64,000 nt of DNA from Tuctoria greenei (GCA_036927565.1 JAYESD010000007.1:129306230-129370229); one strand, 5' to 3'. Shown: positions 11,494-22,547, counted from the first letter of the stretch. Program-made: numbers and translations. Notes: a model not told the origin generated them from the letters alone.

Positions 11494-13069
11494 TTGTTGT
11501 CGAACTTATATCTTTGGAGGAAGAGCTCTTGGAGGAAGAGGAGTCACTTTGCTTGAGTGACTCGACTTGCACCTCAAGGATCTTGTTAGCTTTTGACAAG
11601 TTAGCAAGTTCTTCCTTGATTGCAATATGCGAGTCTTCTAGCTTTGAGTAAGCTTCCTTACTCAAGGCTAGGTCAAATTCAAGCGACTCGTTCTTCTCTC
11701 TTTCAAGCTCGAGAAGCTTTTCAACTTCTTGATATCTCTTCCTTTCACGGATGAGCATATCTTCCTGTCGTTCAAGAAGTTCCTCCTTTTCAAAGATTTC
11801 GTTCGACAACATTTCCATTTTCTTTAGAGCAATTTTATTTAGTCCTCTAAACATTTCTTCATTATCACTAGAGCTGTCAAAGTCATCAATAGAGGAATTT
11901 AGCGTAGGAGGAGTGAGCCGTACCTTTTTCTCGCCTTCCTTAGCCATAACGCAAGTGTGGTTGTTCATGTCCCATCCTCCCATGTTTGGAAAGAGTGTGG
12001 CCTTCATAGTAGGTTTCTTGATTGCGATAGTGGCCATCTCTTCTTCTTCATCGGAGGAGGACTCGTCGTTTGAGTCCCACTCCTTGCCAATGTTAGCTTG
12101 ATGGGTTTGTCTTCTTTTTCTGAAATTTTTCTTTTCTTGACATCTTGTTTCCTTCTTCTTTTTGTTTTCTTCATAAGGGCAGTCCACCATGAAGTGACCA
12201 TACTCTCCGCAGTTGTAGCAAGTGCGTCGAGCCTTGGATTTTCCTTTATCCTTGCTTTTGCCTTCATTTGAGTTGTTGTCGTGTCTTCTTTTCATCATTC
12301 GCTTGAACTTCTTGATAAAGAGTACCATTTCTTCATCATCAAGATCGGTGCTCTCGTCACTTGTATGCCCATCGTCTTGATCTTCACGAGCATCTTTGAG
12401 TTTGGGTCGGCATGTTGCTTTGAGAGCAACCTCCTTCTTTTTGGAGGAAGTGAGTTCGGCCAAGTCTTTGACGTATTGTGCCTCTTTCTCCATCATTTCA
12501 TGGTTTATGGTCTTTACCAACAACTCATCGGGGGTCATTTTGTGAAACCCGGGGCTTTCTCTAATCATTGAGCAAAGTGTCACATTTCTTGGCATGAAGG
12601 CTCTAATCATTCTCTTGACTACCTCGTGATCCGTCCATTTCTTACTTCCATAGGCACGTATTTTGTTGATGAGTGCCTTCATCCGGTTGTACATGTCTTG
12701 AGGTGATTCGCCTTCTTCAATAGCGAATCTCCCCAACTCTCCTTCAAGCATTTCGATTTTTGCTTCACGAACCGATCTATTTCCTTCGTGAGCTGTCTTG
12801 AGTGTATCCTAGATTTCCTTTGCACTTTCTAAGCCATCAATCTTGGTGAATTACTCTCTGCTTAGTGATGATGTGATCACGGCGACGGCTTGTGCATTTC
12901 TTTGAATCTCTTGCTCTTGTTCTGGGGTGAGTTCTTCATCCGTGTTCGGGATGTCTATGCCAGTGTAGACAATGTGCCATAGACTAGGATTTAGAGATAT
13001 TAGATACATCTTCATGTTGTACTTCCACATTGTATAGTCGCTTCTGTCAAACTGTGGAGGTTTTCCCAT
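11378..13069 (-). pseudogene. Copia-1 gag with zinc knuckle and coiled-coil tail
   Basis: The frame starts MGKPPQFDRSDYTMWKYNMK (13069), typical of plant copia gag, and continues in the same frame across two in-frame stops, near 12848 and 12811. The second is TAG where family members usually have Trp. It then carries the UBN2-like gag core (EGESPQDMYNRMKALINKI, VKRMIRAFMPRN) and a CCHC zinc knuckle (CYNCGEYGHFMVDC) around 12210. A long C-terminal region rich in Glu, Lys and Leu (KKMEMLSNEIFEKEELLERQ onward) is a strong coiled-coil candidate, as described for SIRE-type gags. The pol frame is offset from the gag frame near 11400. Confidence 0.88.
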
Positions 13070-13370
13070 AGGAATGGAAAGATAATGGTTGTTTGAATTG
13101 AGACGGTTGTAGTTGTAAGGCTGTTAGGAGTAGTTGTGATAACCACTCCCCGTCGTCTTCTCTTCTTCTTTTCACTTTTGTCCTAGCAGTTTCTTTCTTA
13201 GAAGTGCCTTTAATTGTCGCACTTCTTCATCATCGTGTGGGCTCTCTTTTAGCACATCAAAAGTTTTAGTTTCTTGATCCTCCTCATTGATGTTCATCTT
13301 TGAGATATCATTGTTCTTCTCAGAGGCCATTGATCTCTCCGAGATGTGAGTCTCGTTGTTGGAGAACCTT

Positions 13371-13382
13371 GCTCTGATACCA
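13371..13382 (-). other. Copia-1 primer binding site (initiator tRNA-Met)
   Basis: On the minus strand the sequence reads TGGTATCAGAGCAAGG immediately inside the LTR, with a 2-nt spacer. This is complementary to the 3' end of initiator tRNA-Met, the usual primer of copia elements. It fixes the inner edge of the 5' LTR at 13385. Confidence 0.9.
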
Positions 13383-13384
13383 AT

Positions 13385-14815
13385 TGAATGTGGCCTAGAG
13401 GGGGGGGGTGAATAGGCCTTTTGAATTCTCTACACACTTAATAGAATCGTCAAATTTTGGTTGGCCGGACTAGTCCGGTCGTGTGGGCGGACTTGTCTGG
13501 TGTGCTAAAAATAAGTGTGTTGAACAAGTGTTGATTGGGAATCTAAGTTTCTTTAGCAGCGGAAATGAGAACAACTGATATTTTATTTCAAATTAGTATA
13601 AGAATGCAGGCAAAACTTATAATTGCCTTAGGTTGATGTTTTAGCACTTAAGTGATCTAGTGAAAAAAATTCAAATAAAATAAGGCACAAGACACACGAA
13701 TTTTTCCCGAGGTTCGATCTCACCACGAGATCTACGTCCTCGTTGAGGAAGCTCACACAGAGCCGGGTCTCCAACCCTTTGCCTCTTCAAGTCACCACGA
13801 AGGCCGACTTGATCTCACTATCACGGGTAATCACCAGGTTTGTGGGGCAACCTCACACGTTGAGGGCTCCCACGAGAATTACAACAAAGAAGTGATCAAA
13901 TACACTCAAAAGTATTACAATGCAGAGTATGAGTGTAGAAAGATCAAACCCCAAGAGCTCGCAATGAAAGAACGACAATCTCCCAATCCCGAATCCAAGT
14001 GTTCAATTGATTTCACTCTTTTTGCACTTTAGATGTGTGGGGAGATGTGTTTTGGGCTCTTGGGATGAAGTGGCGGCGCTAGGGTTTGTTGTTTGATCAG
14101 TATTCGATGTGTGTGTTAATAGGAAAGCTGTGGATTCTCTATTTATAGGGTTTCCAAAAGGTAGCCGTTGAAAAACCCTAACACCGGACTAGTCCGGTCC
14201 TAGTCCGGACTTGTCCGGTCTTAGTGCATTTTGAAGTCCAAAAAGTTTGTCGGACTAGTCCGGTCCAAGCTCGGACTAGTCCGGTGCTGTGTGTAGGTGA
14301 CTCCAGAAAGTTCATCGGACTAGTCCGCAGACTAGTCCGATCTCCACGAATGGGAGATTCCAGAAGGTTCAACGGACTAGTCCGGTCCATGATCGGACTA
14401 GTCCGGTCCCTCATATGAGAGACTCCAGAAACATCAACGGACTAGTCCGATGGATGCATGGACTAGTCCGGTCTCCCTATAAGTGGGATTCCAGAAAGAT
14501 GAACGGACTAGTCCGGTCCATGATCAGACTAGTCTGGTGCTTTGTGAAAGTTAGATTAATTTTAATCCCTTACCCTCACGCAAAGTTGTGAGCTCTTGGA
14601 GTGTGTCTTTCATACACTCCCTATACATTCAAAATCTAATTTGGTCTTCCAAGCTTCATCAAGATATCTTTCTTTGAACACCACTTCATTTTTCATCTTT
14701 TTGTGGACACCGAGCTGTTTCACTTGTTTGTCCTGCAATCATCTCAGTGGATTCATTAGGATCTCATATGTTTGTCATCAATTAGCCAAAACCCACAAGG
14801 GATATCCTAGATGCA
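13385..14815 (-). repeat. Copia-1 5' LTR (1431 bp)
   Basis: In element orientation the LTR starts TGCATCTAGG (14815) and ends ACATTCA (13385), next to the primer site. The start matches the start of the Copia-2 3' LTR (TGCATCTAGG at 25303), which supports the boundary. The U3 part carries a dense palindrome array (14535-14184), then TATAAATAG (14147-14139), then an AAACCCTAG leader (about 14091-14075). Two further motifs sit near the inner end (13465-13500). Just outside, 14816-14820 (cttat) would be the target-site duplication, but its partner is missing. Confidence 0.85.
14139..14535 (-). promoter_or_regulatory. Copia-1 LTR promoter: palindrome array plus TATA box
   Basis: At least eight copies of GGACTAGTCC-type palindromes occur between 14184 and 14535, full form CCGGACTAGTCCGG (14184-14197). 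Units are spaced by variable tails such as ccagaaagttcat. The TATA box TATAAATAG lies at 14147-14139 on the minus strand, about 37 bp from the nearest motif. Position upstream of the TATA box suggests enhancer or repressor binding sites. The same motif, with a CTTG-centred variant, recurs in the Tekay LTRs. Confidence 0.65.
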
Positions 14816-14879
14816 CTTATAGTGATCGATGGATGCAAACTCTCAATGTGAGAAATTTTGCATGAATGGAGTGCACAAG

Positions 14880-15060
14880 AGTTTTCAATTCAAAAATTTC
14901 ATGCGTGTCCCTCAATTGGGTCACGGGTTTGACAAAGTTCAATGAAAAGCAAAGTGGCATATGCGTGTGGTTCTAAATGAATATATCATATGGCCTTGGT
15001 GGGTATATAAATTTCCAATGAGAGATTTAGGCAAAGTTCAAGACTTCAAATAGTTACAAA
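14880..15060 (-). other. Athila 3' non-coding segment conserved with Athila-2
   Basis: This stretch shares blocks in the same order with 28560-28740 of Athila-2: tttgacaaagttcaatg, gcatatgc, tatatcatatggccttggt and tttccaat..atgagag. No frame is open. It lies between the accessory frame and the expected 3' LTR. Conservation in otherwise diverged elements suggests a 3' untranslated function or simply shared descent. The rest of 15060-15350 is AT-rich with no feature I can name. Confidence 0.65.
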
Positions 15061-15384
15061 TGTCTCAATTTCAAGCAAAAGGATGATTTCTAAAGAACTC
15101 ATTTACCATATCGCACTAGTCAAATACCTAGATGATGTGTTTTTCTTATTGAATTATGGGAATCACAAATAAGGTTTTGAATTGAAATATAAAGTATTCA
15201 AATTTTTAGCTTAAGCAAATCCTTGACTACCAAATTTTATTTCAAATTGTTGAGTTGATTCATTTTAGATATGCAATGAAAAAAATATGAAATCAACTCA
15301 AAAAGCAGGGTAGCGTATAAAAGTGGGGATAGGAAATCCAAACCGATATTCTAGAGCGAAAAGGGGTTGTATGGAGCAGAAAAC

Positions 15385-15416
15385 AGGTCGGCCGACCAGG
15401 GGTTCGGCCGACCTCC
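15385..15416. promoter_or_regulatory. Paired GTCGGCCGAC palindromes
   Basis: The segment contains GGTCGGCCGACC (15387-15398), a 4-bp gap AGGG and then TTCGGCCGACCT, so each half is a palindrome and the pair forms a larger imperfect inverted repeat. Related pairs occur in both Athila LTRs (22283-22315, 27368-27401) and upstream of the accessory frames (16725-16753, 34419-34445). This copy lies downstream of the accessory frame, with no obvious TATA box. Confidence 0.5.
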
Positions 15417-15736
15417 TGTTGGCTCTTCTGTGGCTCTGTTTCGTCGGATCGTTTTTCTCATTCGGTCGCGACATGTTTTGATATGCAACGTTAATTTTTC
15501 ACGTCGGGATTTTGTGACTTGGGGACATGTTTCCCCCACACTTGTTTCTGAATTCTTTATTCAACAAAATAAACTAAAGGGGGAACTTTACCGGTGTGAG
15601 ATGAACCAGTAAGTTCACTTAATTGAAATCAAAATATGGGGATGCTTACATTATTGAGCCTAGCATTATAAAACAAATGTTTGGAAAAGAATAAAATCCT
15701 AAGTAGTAAGCATCCTATGCTGCTGGGACGTCTAAA

Positions 15737-16593
15737 CTATGGTGCGTTGTAGATGTTGGGCTCCCCGACGGCACTGTACAAGTGCCGCAGCTTGGCACTC
15801 ATGCCACGGCGAACATCGTCAATCTCCTCCTTGAGGGCCATGTTATCGTCCTTCAGTTCCGCCCTCTCAATGCACCCTTCAGCCACCAAGTCAGTCAGCT
15901 TCTTGTTCTCCAAGCGGAGAGAAGTGAGCTCCTTGGTCAGTTGTGCCACTTTAGGGGCACGAGGAGAGTCCTCATCACTGCCCTCGAACTGGCCGGGTGG
16001 CCCGTTGATGGCAGGTGGTGGGATGTGTTGCCTAGTCTTGGAGGGCGACGAGCCCGTCGACTCCTCCATTGTCGGATTATCCACACGCTTGAATAGGCCC
16101 TTAGTGTAGCCTCCTTCGGGTTTGCGCACCCCGTGGATAAGAAAGCGATCTCCCATGCGTTCCGGCGAGGTACAGGTGGGCGTCTTGTAGTGGTGGCTCA
16201 CTACATCGCCCGTCTTAGTCTTCAATGTATACATGAACTGCTCGTCGGGCTGCAACAATGAGAGAGACGCGTCTTTTCCGTGGAAAAGACGCGTCTTGAC
16301 TGGGCTCAACCAGCCAAAGTCGAACGGCCTGGCGTTGTCCACTTCATCGGCGTTCTCCGAGGGGAGAGTGACCGGACAGCTCTACGAGGTGTAGGGTTGC
16401 ACCCGTGCGGAGTCGTTGCAGGCGGGACCATGGCAAGGGGCTTGACATCGATCGCCATGACGGACTCCAAGGCGAGGGAAGTTTTGTCGTTGGTTGGCTT
16501 AATGTCTCCGCTCAGGTTGAAGGTTGATCTGGAGGCATGAGGCACAATCTTCTTGTCGGCTATGACGAGGACGGGAGGAAGATGATGATTCAA
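15737..16593 (-). pseudogene. Athila-1 post-pol accessory frame with coiled-coil C terminus
   Basis: Two minus-strand pieces, 16593-16306 and 16342-15737, overlap across a frameshift. The first starts MNHHLPPVLVIADKKIVPHA and is proline- and serine-rich. The second has PFDFGWLSPVKTRLFHGKDA, then an acidic-proline linker, then heptad-rich sequence (LTKELTSLRLENKKLTDLV through MALKEEIDDVRRGM), a convincing coiled coil of about 60 residues. I do not recognise a family. It occupies the slot of the Athila env-like frame but shows no resemblance to the Athila-2 frame at 29108-34181, and no signal peptide or membrane segment is visible. It could be a lineage-specific or captured sequence. Confidence 0.55.
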
Positions 16594-16623
16594 CGAGGTG
16601 CAACTTTCCTCTCTGTTTCTGTC

Positions 16624-16753
16624 CTTTAAATAGGCGGGGAACGACGCGTTTCATCAAGGATTTTGTGGAGGATATCGAGGAGGATCAACACGAGAAAACA
16701 GAATGCGAACGGCGCGAAGGGAAAGTCGGCCCACCCTAGGGTTTGGCCGAACT
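16624..16753 (-). promoter_or_regulatory. Candidate internal promoter of the Athila-1 accessory frame
   Basis: On the minus strand a palindrome-related pair (gtcggcc..tttggccgaac, 16753-16725) is followed about 93 bp downstream by TATTTAAA (16632-16625). The accessory ATG lies about 35 bp beyond that, at 16593. The order and spacing match the Athila-1 LTR, where the pair lies about 116 bp upstream of TATAAATAG. Function is inferred from arrangement only. Confidence 0.4.
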
Positions 16754-16889
16754 TCTTCTGGCTCCATTCAAGCCACATTTTCTCGGGTCGATTAAATGGG
16801 ACTTCTAGAAGAAGAATTGGATGGGCCCATTAGTTGGACGTGGAGAATTTAAACAGAAATGAAAGAAATGGCATGGAAATCGATTAGAT

Positions 16890-17885
16890 TTACCACATCA
16901 AATTTTTTTTTGTATCCTTTTGGGAATCGAGAAATAATTTGAGTCGGTGCCCATTCACTTTGAATAGTTGACCGTCATCACCTTGGAGTGTGATTGCTCC
17001 ATGGGATGAAGTCTCTACTACAGGGAAGGGTCCTTCCCATTTACTTCTAAGCTTCCCATGTCCAAAGAGTTTAACCCTAGAGTTAAAGAGTAAAACTTTA
17101 TCTCCAGGTTTGAACTCTTTCGGCGTAATCCTCTTATCGTGCCATCTTTTGGTTCTCTCTTTATAAATTCTGGCAATATGGTACGACTTATCTCTCCATT
17201 CCTCTAACTCAGAGATTTGCTTCAATCGTGGATTTCCAGCTTCGTTAAGATTCATGTTCCACCGCTTGATATCCCAATACGCTCTATGTTCCAATTCTAC
17301 TGGAAGATGGCAAGTATTCCCATAGACAAGTTGGAAAGGAGACATATCGATAGGTGTCTTGTAGGCAGTACGATATGCCCACAATGCGTCGGGTAGCTTT
17401 TGGTTCCATCCCGTTCCCATTTCCAAGACAGTCTTTTGCAGAATATTCTTAATTTGCTTATTAGATATTTCTGCTTGACCACTTGTCTGTGGGTGGTATG
17501 GGGTAGCAATGTTATGCTGGACTCCAAGTTCCCTTAAAAAGTTCCAGAAGGTCTTATCTATTAAATGAGACCCTCCATCACTTATGACCCTACATGGAGT
17601 TCCAAAGCTTGGAAAAATGATCTCATGGAACATTTTCCTTGCTTGCCTGGAATCAACATTTTTGCGTGGCAATGCTTCTACCCATTTTGACACATAACCG
17701 ACAGCAACCAGAATATACTCGCAATCATAAGACCTAGGAAAAGGTCCCATGATATCAATACCCCATACATCAAATAATTCAACTTGGAGATTGTATGTTA
17801 GAGGCATCACATTGTGAGCATAGATTCCTCCATGCTTCTGGCATTTCCAACATCTGCGAATGAATTCCTTGGTAGCTTCATACAT
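16890..17885 (-). pseudogene. Athila-1 integrase
   Basis: A 331-residue open stretch starts within the zinc-binding region (CWKCQKHGG is the CC half; the HH half lies upstream in degraded sequence to about 18148). The catalytic triad looks intact: Asp in VWGIDIMGPFP, Asp in VISDGGSHL and Glu in TSGQAEISNKQ. After it come WAYRTAYKTPIDMSPFQLVY and the Athila-type CHLPVELEHRAYW, then a C-terminal DNA-binding-like part ending near VNGHRLKLFL. There is no chromodomain, as expected for Athila. A frameshift separates it from RNase H. Confidence 0.9.
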
Positions 17886-18148
17886 TGAAGGCCAATAGAA
17901 TCCACTCTGCCAGATCTTTGCCTGAGTACGGTAAACACCGTAATGACCACCATAGGGGCCAGCATGGCATTTCTCTATAATTTTGGTGCCTTCAATTGAT
18001 GGGACGCACCTTATAAGAAGGCCATCTGCACATACTTGATTGAGGTAAGGGTCATCCCAAAGGTGTCTACGACTCTCATAAATGAGTTTCTTTTTGTTCT
18101 CCCATGGTGGTACGTATCTGTGACCATAAAGTTCATGATATTCGCGTA

Positions 18149-18613
18149 CTAAGGGTGAGAGTATGTCACCTTGAGGAGCATATCATCTTGTAGGAAGTCA
18201 TTGATAGTTATGTCCATGGTTTGTGTGACTTCCATATGTGAAAGATGATCTTCTACTGAATTCTCTACTCCTTTCTTATCTCTTATTTCCAGATCAAATT
18301 CTTGGAGTAGAAGAATCCATCGAATTAGCCTGGGTTGAGCATCCTTTTTGGTAAGCAGATATTTCAAAGTAGCATGGTCTGTGTAGATTATGACCTTTGC
18401 TCCAACCAAATAGGATCTAAACTTATTGATAGCAAAAAGTACTGCTAGGAGCTATTTCTTAGTTGTGGCATAATTGAGTTGGGCTCCTGTCATAGTTTTG
18501 CTAGCGTAGGCTATTGCGTGATGCTTTTTATCTTTGGTTTGGCCTAAGACCGCACCAACAACAAAGTCACTGGCATCACACATGATTTCGAATGGCAGCG
18601 TCCAATCAAGAGG
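18149..18613 (-). pseudogene. Athila-1 RNase H
   Basis: The open piece 18409-18149 carries IIYTDHATLKYLLTKKDAQP, RLIRWILLLQEFDLEI and the degraded end of RNase H (ENSVEDHLSHM where ADHLSR is usual). The upstream half (18613-18410) reads on in the same frame across stops and includes the CDASDFVVGAVLGQ-like start. It is continuous with RT in frame and separated only by stop codons. It degrades RNA in the hybrid during reverse transcription. Confidence 0.8.
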
Positions 18614-20107
18614 CTAGATAATTGGAGCTAAGATGAGTGCCTTTTTGAGTATATCAAATGAGTTAAGGCATTCATCATCAAAATCAAAGGGAGCTTCTTT
18701 AGCTAATAGGTTGGTGAGGGGTCTAGCGATTTTGGAGAAATCCTTGATAAATCGTCGGTAGAACCCCACATGGCCTAAAAAGTTGTGGATTCCCTTAACA
18801 TTGATAGGAGGTGGAAGTTTTTCAATAACTTCAATTTTAGCTTTGTCCACCTCTATCCCTCTCTCGGACACCAAGTGTCCAAGAACGATGCCTTCCCGGA
18901 CCATGAAATGGCACTTTTCCCAATTAAGCACGAGGTCCTTCTCCTGGCATCTTTGTAAGACCTTGTCTAAATTTTCTAGACAATGATCAAAATTTTTTCC
19001 ATAGACGGAGAAATCGTCCATGAAAACTTCCATGATATCCTCAATCATGTGTGAAAATATAGACATCATGCATCTCTGAAAAGAGGTAGGAGCGTTACAC
19101 AGTCCAAAGGACATACTCCGATAGGCATAGGTCCCGTAAGGACATGTGAACGTGCTCTTACATTGATCATCGGGATGGATAGGAATTTGATGATATCCCG
19201 AATACCCATCAAGGAAACAGAAGTAGGAGTGTTTTGCCAATCGCTCTAACATCTAATCGATGAAGGGCAATGGATAATGGTCTTTCCTTGTCGCCTTGTT
19301 AGGTTTTCGGTAGTCAATGCGCATCCTCCATCCCGTGACGGTCCGTTGAGCAATTAATTCATTCATCTCGTTTTGAACGACCGTCATACCTCGCTTCTTA
19401 GGCACTACTTGAACTGGACTTACCCATTGACTATGAGGAACAGGGTAAATAATCCCGGCATGCAGAAGTTTCAAGACTTCTTTCTTGACAACTTCCCGCA
19501 TCGCATTATTCAATCGCCTTTGAGGTTCCATTGAGGGGACACTCTCAGGGTCAATAGGAATGTGATGGGTGCATAAAGCTGGACTAATTCCCTTGAGATC
19601 CTGAAGTGAATATCCAAAAACAGCTCTATGCCTTTCTAACATGGCTATGAGTTTGAGCGTTTCATCATCTGAAAGCTTGTCACTTATGATGACGGGGGCT
19701 TCCAAATCGCCATTTAGAAAGGCATAACGCAGGCCTGGAGGTAGAATCTTGAGCTCAACGGGAGGTTTTGAGGAGGGCTCTTCTTTTGGCAATTCAATTT
19801 CCTCCTGAAATTCATCCTCCTCTTGGACGAAGTCTTCTTCTCCTTCAATTTCAGGGGGTTCTAAAAATTGAAGAGTCCTAACCTCCTCCATTGGCTCATC
19901 TTGGATGGGAGATTCTGCAGATGTGTTCTTTGAACGCAGGATAGGCATGGAGAAGTTTCTCCATCCAAGATTGATATTGAGGCTTCCTTCCAAAAGAACT
20001 TCCATGAGAAATTTCTCTATGGGAATCCCTATCATGATCTCAAAATCTTGGATTTTGAACACGTAAAAATCTAGGAGAGCCTCAACATCTTTGTGTCTAA
20101 CAGACAC
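18614..20107 (-). pseudogene. Athila-1 protease remnant and reverse transcriptase
   Basis: The pieces 20107-19253 and 19252-18614 are in one frame, separated by a single stop. The first piece has a weak retropepsin-like end (YVFKIQDFEIMIGIPIEKFL), an acidic linker, then RT start signals (HHIPIDPESVPSMEPQRRLN, WVSPVQVVPKKRGMTVV, GWRMRIDYRKPNKATRKDHY). The second has the palm region FLDGYSGYHQIPIHPDDQ, the catalytic FMDDFSVYG and FLGHVGFYRRFIKDFSKIAR. The active-site aspartates are present. The frame continues into RNase H. Confidence 0.88.
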
Positions 20108-20308
20108 TTGTTGCAGAACCCCACATCCTTCAAAAATGATTACAAATGAATCTCAGAAGGATTTGCGTGTTGGTGCCAATGGCACATCGCCAAGAATGGC
20201 GAGAGCACAGGAATCGGAAATGAGATTTGCTCCAATAGTAGGGTTGTATAGGATTCTCATTGGTGTCCCTCTAATAGAACATAAAATGGTAGCCAAAGGT
20301 GAGGTCAT

Positions 20309-21085
20309 CTAAAGAATTTCGGGTGAATTCTCGACTTCAGTTGTCCACTCTCTGCTTAGGATAGAGGTCAACTCCTTGACCATCTGACGGACGAACACCC
20401 CGTGAGGTAGTTCAGGTGGACTTGGTGGCAATGAAGGTTTCCTATAGCAACAATACTTCGAGGTATTTCCATAATCTTCAAAAAGCTCTTCCTTGAAGTA
20501 AAATGGAAACTGCGAGGGTTGAATTTCTTCTACCTTCGTAGTCTTAGGTTCAGGAGAGGATTCCTCTGGCAAGGCTTGGGGTAAACAAGAAATGGGTTCA
20601 TCCTTGTCCAAGAGTGTATCCTTCGTTCTTGACACGACTTCCACTTGGGGAGGCTCATTAAGACCCATAATGAAGGAAGAATTTTCTAGAATTCTGTCCA
20701 GAAGATCCATGCCTTCTTTTGGAGTCTTATGGAGGAAAGATCCTCCAGCCGTAATGTCAAGATATAGGGCAGACTCTTTGTGTAATACCATGAAGAAATG
20801 TTGCAAAAGCATTGGATCAGGGATTAACAAATCTGGGCCAGAATTTTTCAAAAGAGAAAATCTGTCCCAAGCCGCACCTATGGATTCCTTCTCCATCTGC
20901 TGGAAGCATAGTACTTCCCTCCGTAAGGAAACAATTCGGGCAATGGGAAAGAAAGCAAGACAAAATTTGTCTCGTAATTCACTCCAATCACCGTTTGTCT
21001 TCCCAACGTAGTGGTTGTACCATTGTTTGGCTTTTTCCTTAAGGGAAAAAGGAAACAACTTCCATTTGAGAGTTTCTTGTGTCAT
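20309..21085 (-). pseudogene. Athila-1 gag
   Basis: The open piece has the Athila gag core WKLFPFSLKEKAKQWYNHYV and WSELRDKFCLAFFPIARIVS, then FKLLRRCP-like degenerate sequence and a proline-rich tail (PSLPPSPPELPHGVF). It is in frame with pol. The N-terminal part (21085 to about 21390) is present but broken by several stops. I see no zinc knuckle. Gag packages element RNA into particles. Confidence 0.82.
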
Positions 21086-21401
21086 ACCTTTGATTAGAAG
21101 GCATGAACAAAGTTGTTCGAACTCTCATAGATGGTGGTAAGGGTTTTCACAATCCGTTCCTGAGAAGGATTGTTCTCAAACCATGGCTATAAAGCCAGGT
21201 CAAAGTTCATAGCTGGTTGAACAAATAGGTTTCGTCGAAGGCGGTGGCTCACAGAACTTGCCCTTCAGAGCAGAGTAAGAAAGAATAGTGGGTTGCTCCA
21301 TTTGCATGGTGGTGGTAAGGTAAGAATAAGAAAGGTAAGATGATAGATAAGGGGGATATGATACGAGGGCGATCTTGGTTCAAAGATTAACAACAACCAT
21401 T

Positions 21402-21418
21402 CCCCGGCAATGGTGCCA
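21402..21418 (-). other. Athila-1 primer binding site, tRNA-Asp type
   Basis: On the minus strand the sequence is TGGCACCATTGCCGGGG, three bases inside the LTR. The plant tRNA-Asp 3' end calls for TGGCGCCGTTGCCGGGG, so this site has two mismatches. This primer is characteristic of Athila/Tat lineages. Confidence 0.85.
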
Positions 21419-21421
21419 AAA

Positions 21422-22547
21422 TGCTTGTTGGTATTTCTTAACACCACAGAGTTATCCGCAAGCCCACAGAAATACCATTGTAGCACTTCCCCTTATGGAG
21501 TATTCCCAAGGGTATCGAATCTAAAGAACGTGTGTGCTAATCTGTCGAACTAGCTCACCCAAGGACACAAAGTTGTTTGGTAGGCAAGGAACAGAAAGGA
21601 ATTCAAAGTATTGATCCTAATTGAGGGTAGTTTGCAGTAGATGCTTGCTTCGGGCACGGGCTTACTCCTAGCAATACTAGGACGACTCCCGCCAATAGCC
21701 TATGGCATAGCCGAACGTGGAGTACTACGAAGAATAGATAGGTTTGTCACCACCTACTGCCTACCTCTTCAATCTGTGGGTCTACGAGATATCCACTGAT
21801 GATTTATAACCTAAGCACCACGCTTACGTTCTAAATCACTACTCTAGTTTTTTCGAACACAAAGCTACAACTAGAGCCTCTAATGAATTAAAGCAGTGAA
21901 CCCACAAGTAACTACTTGTGCCAACTACTAAGAATAAAATATCAAACTTGTATTGAATTCAAAATGGATTACTTCATTGAGTAAAACCTTTGTAGGGGTA
22001 CAAGTGTAGAAGAGGGACTTGACAAGCCCAAGCCTCCTTCTCCTAGACTCTTCACCACACTCACTTCTACTTTGGTAGCCTCTAGGACTACTCTAAACCT
22101 TTGGAGTGTAGCACTATTCTCAACTTTTGGTGTGTGTGAGAAGTGAGGTGAGGGGGTCTATTTATAGGTGGAGAGAGAAGGGTCGGTTCCCGCCACAATT
22201 AACGGGCAAATCAGTCACCATTGACTCCAAGGAGTCGGGAGGAGCCAACACGTGTCATTTGATCGAGTTTGGCGCCAGGAAGAGGTCGACCGAACCCCTG
22301 GTTTAGCCGACCTGGTCAAGGCTTCCCTTGGGGAGTGCTTCCTCCAGGTCGCTTCCAGGTGAGCCCCCTTGATATATATGGGTGCAACACCGTTGGATCT
22401 CCTCGTATTCTTTTGTTTGTGGGCCATTTGATCCATGTGTTGCCACATGTCATCGTCTGATTCGTTGAAATCCATTTTCATGGATTCATCCCTGCATGTT
22501 TTGGTATTTTGGGTAATAATTCATCTGCATACAAATAAACACCAACA
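21422..22547 (-). repeat. Athila-1 5' LTR (1126 bp)
   Basis: In element orientation it starts TGTTGGTGTTTATT (22547) and ends AACAAGCA (21422). The promoter shows a paired palindrome-type motif (22315-22283) and TATAAATAG (22166-22158). The LTR shares long blocks with the Athila-2 LTR: the stretch around 21655-21790 (gggcacggg, gactcccgccaa, catagccgaacgtgg, gggtctacgaga) matches 26578-26715. The outer flank cttgt is Copia-2 RNase H sequence. Confidence 0.85.

Larger units (their letters stand above)
4805..14815 (-). mobile_element. Copia-1: Ty1/copia LTR retrotransposon, SIRE/Maximus type, 3' end lost
   Basis: Read on the minus strand the order is 5' LTR (14815-13385), iMet primer site, gag with a zinc knuckle and coiled coil, protease, integrase, reverse transcriptase, RNase H, a 0.9-kb spacer and an env-like frame. 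Protease-integrase-RT-RNase H is the copia order, and an accessory frame behind RNase H is typical of the SIRE/Maximus lineage. No 3' LTR is present: the sequence ends in a duplicated 3' untranslated region and abuts unrelated LTR-like DNA at 4805. Stops and frameshifts occur in gag, pol and the env-like frame, so the copy is inactive. Its 5' end abuts Athila-1 internal sequence at 14816. Confidence 0.88.
14816..22547 (-). mobile_element. Athila-1: Ty3/gypsy element of Athila type, 3' side truncated
   Basis: On the minus strand: LTR (22547-21422), tRNA-Asp-type primer site, gag and pol in one frame from 21085 to 18149 (with stops), integrase after RNase H (gypsy order), an accessory coiled-coil frame, then 3' non-coding DNA cut off at 14816 where Copia-1 begins. 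The RT has FMDDFSVYG and the integrase has CHLPVELEHRAYWDIKRWN, both Athila-like. The 3' LTR is absent. On the 5' side it interrupts the RNase H region of Copia-2, with cttgt (22548-22552) as the candidate target-site duplication. Confidence 0.85.

Noticed and set aside
14184..14535. CRISPR-like or satellite array
   Set aside because: Units are short degenerate palindromes with irregular spacers, inside an LTR promoter of a plant element; neither direct repeats with unique spacers nor a regular tandem period.
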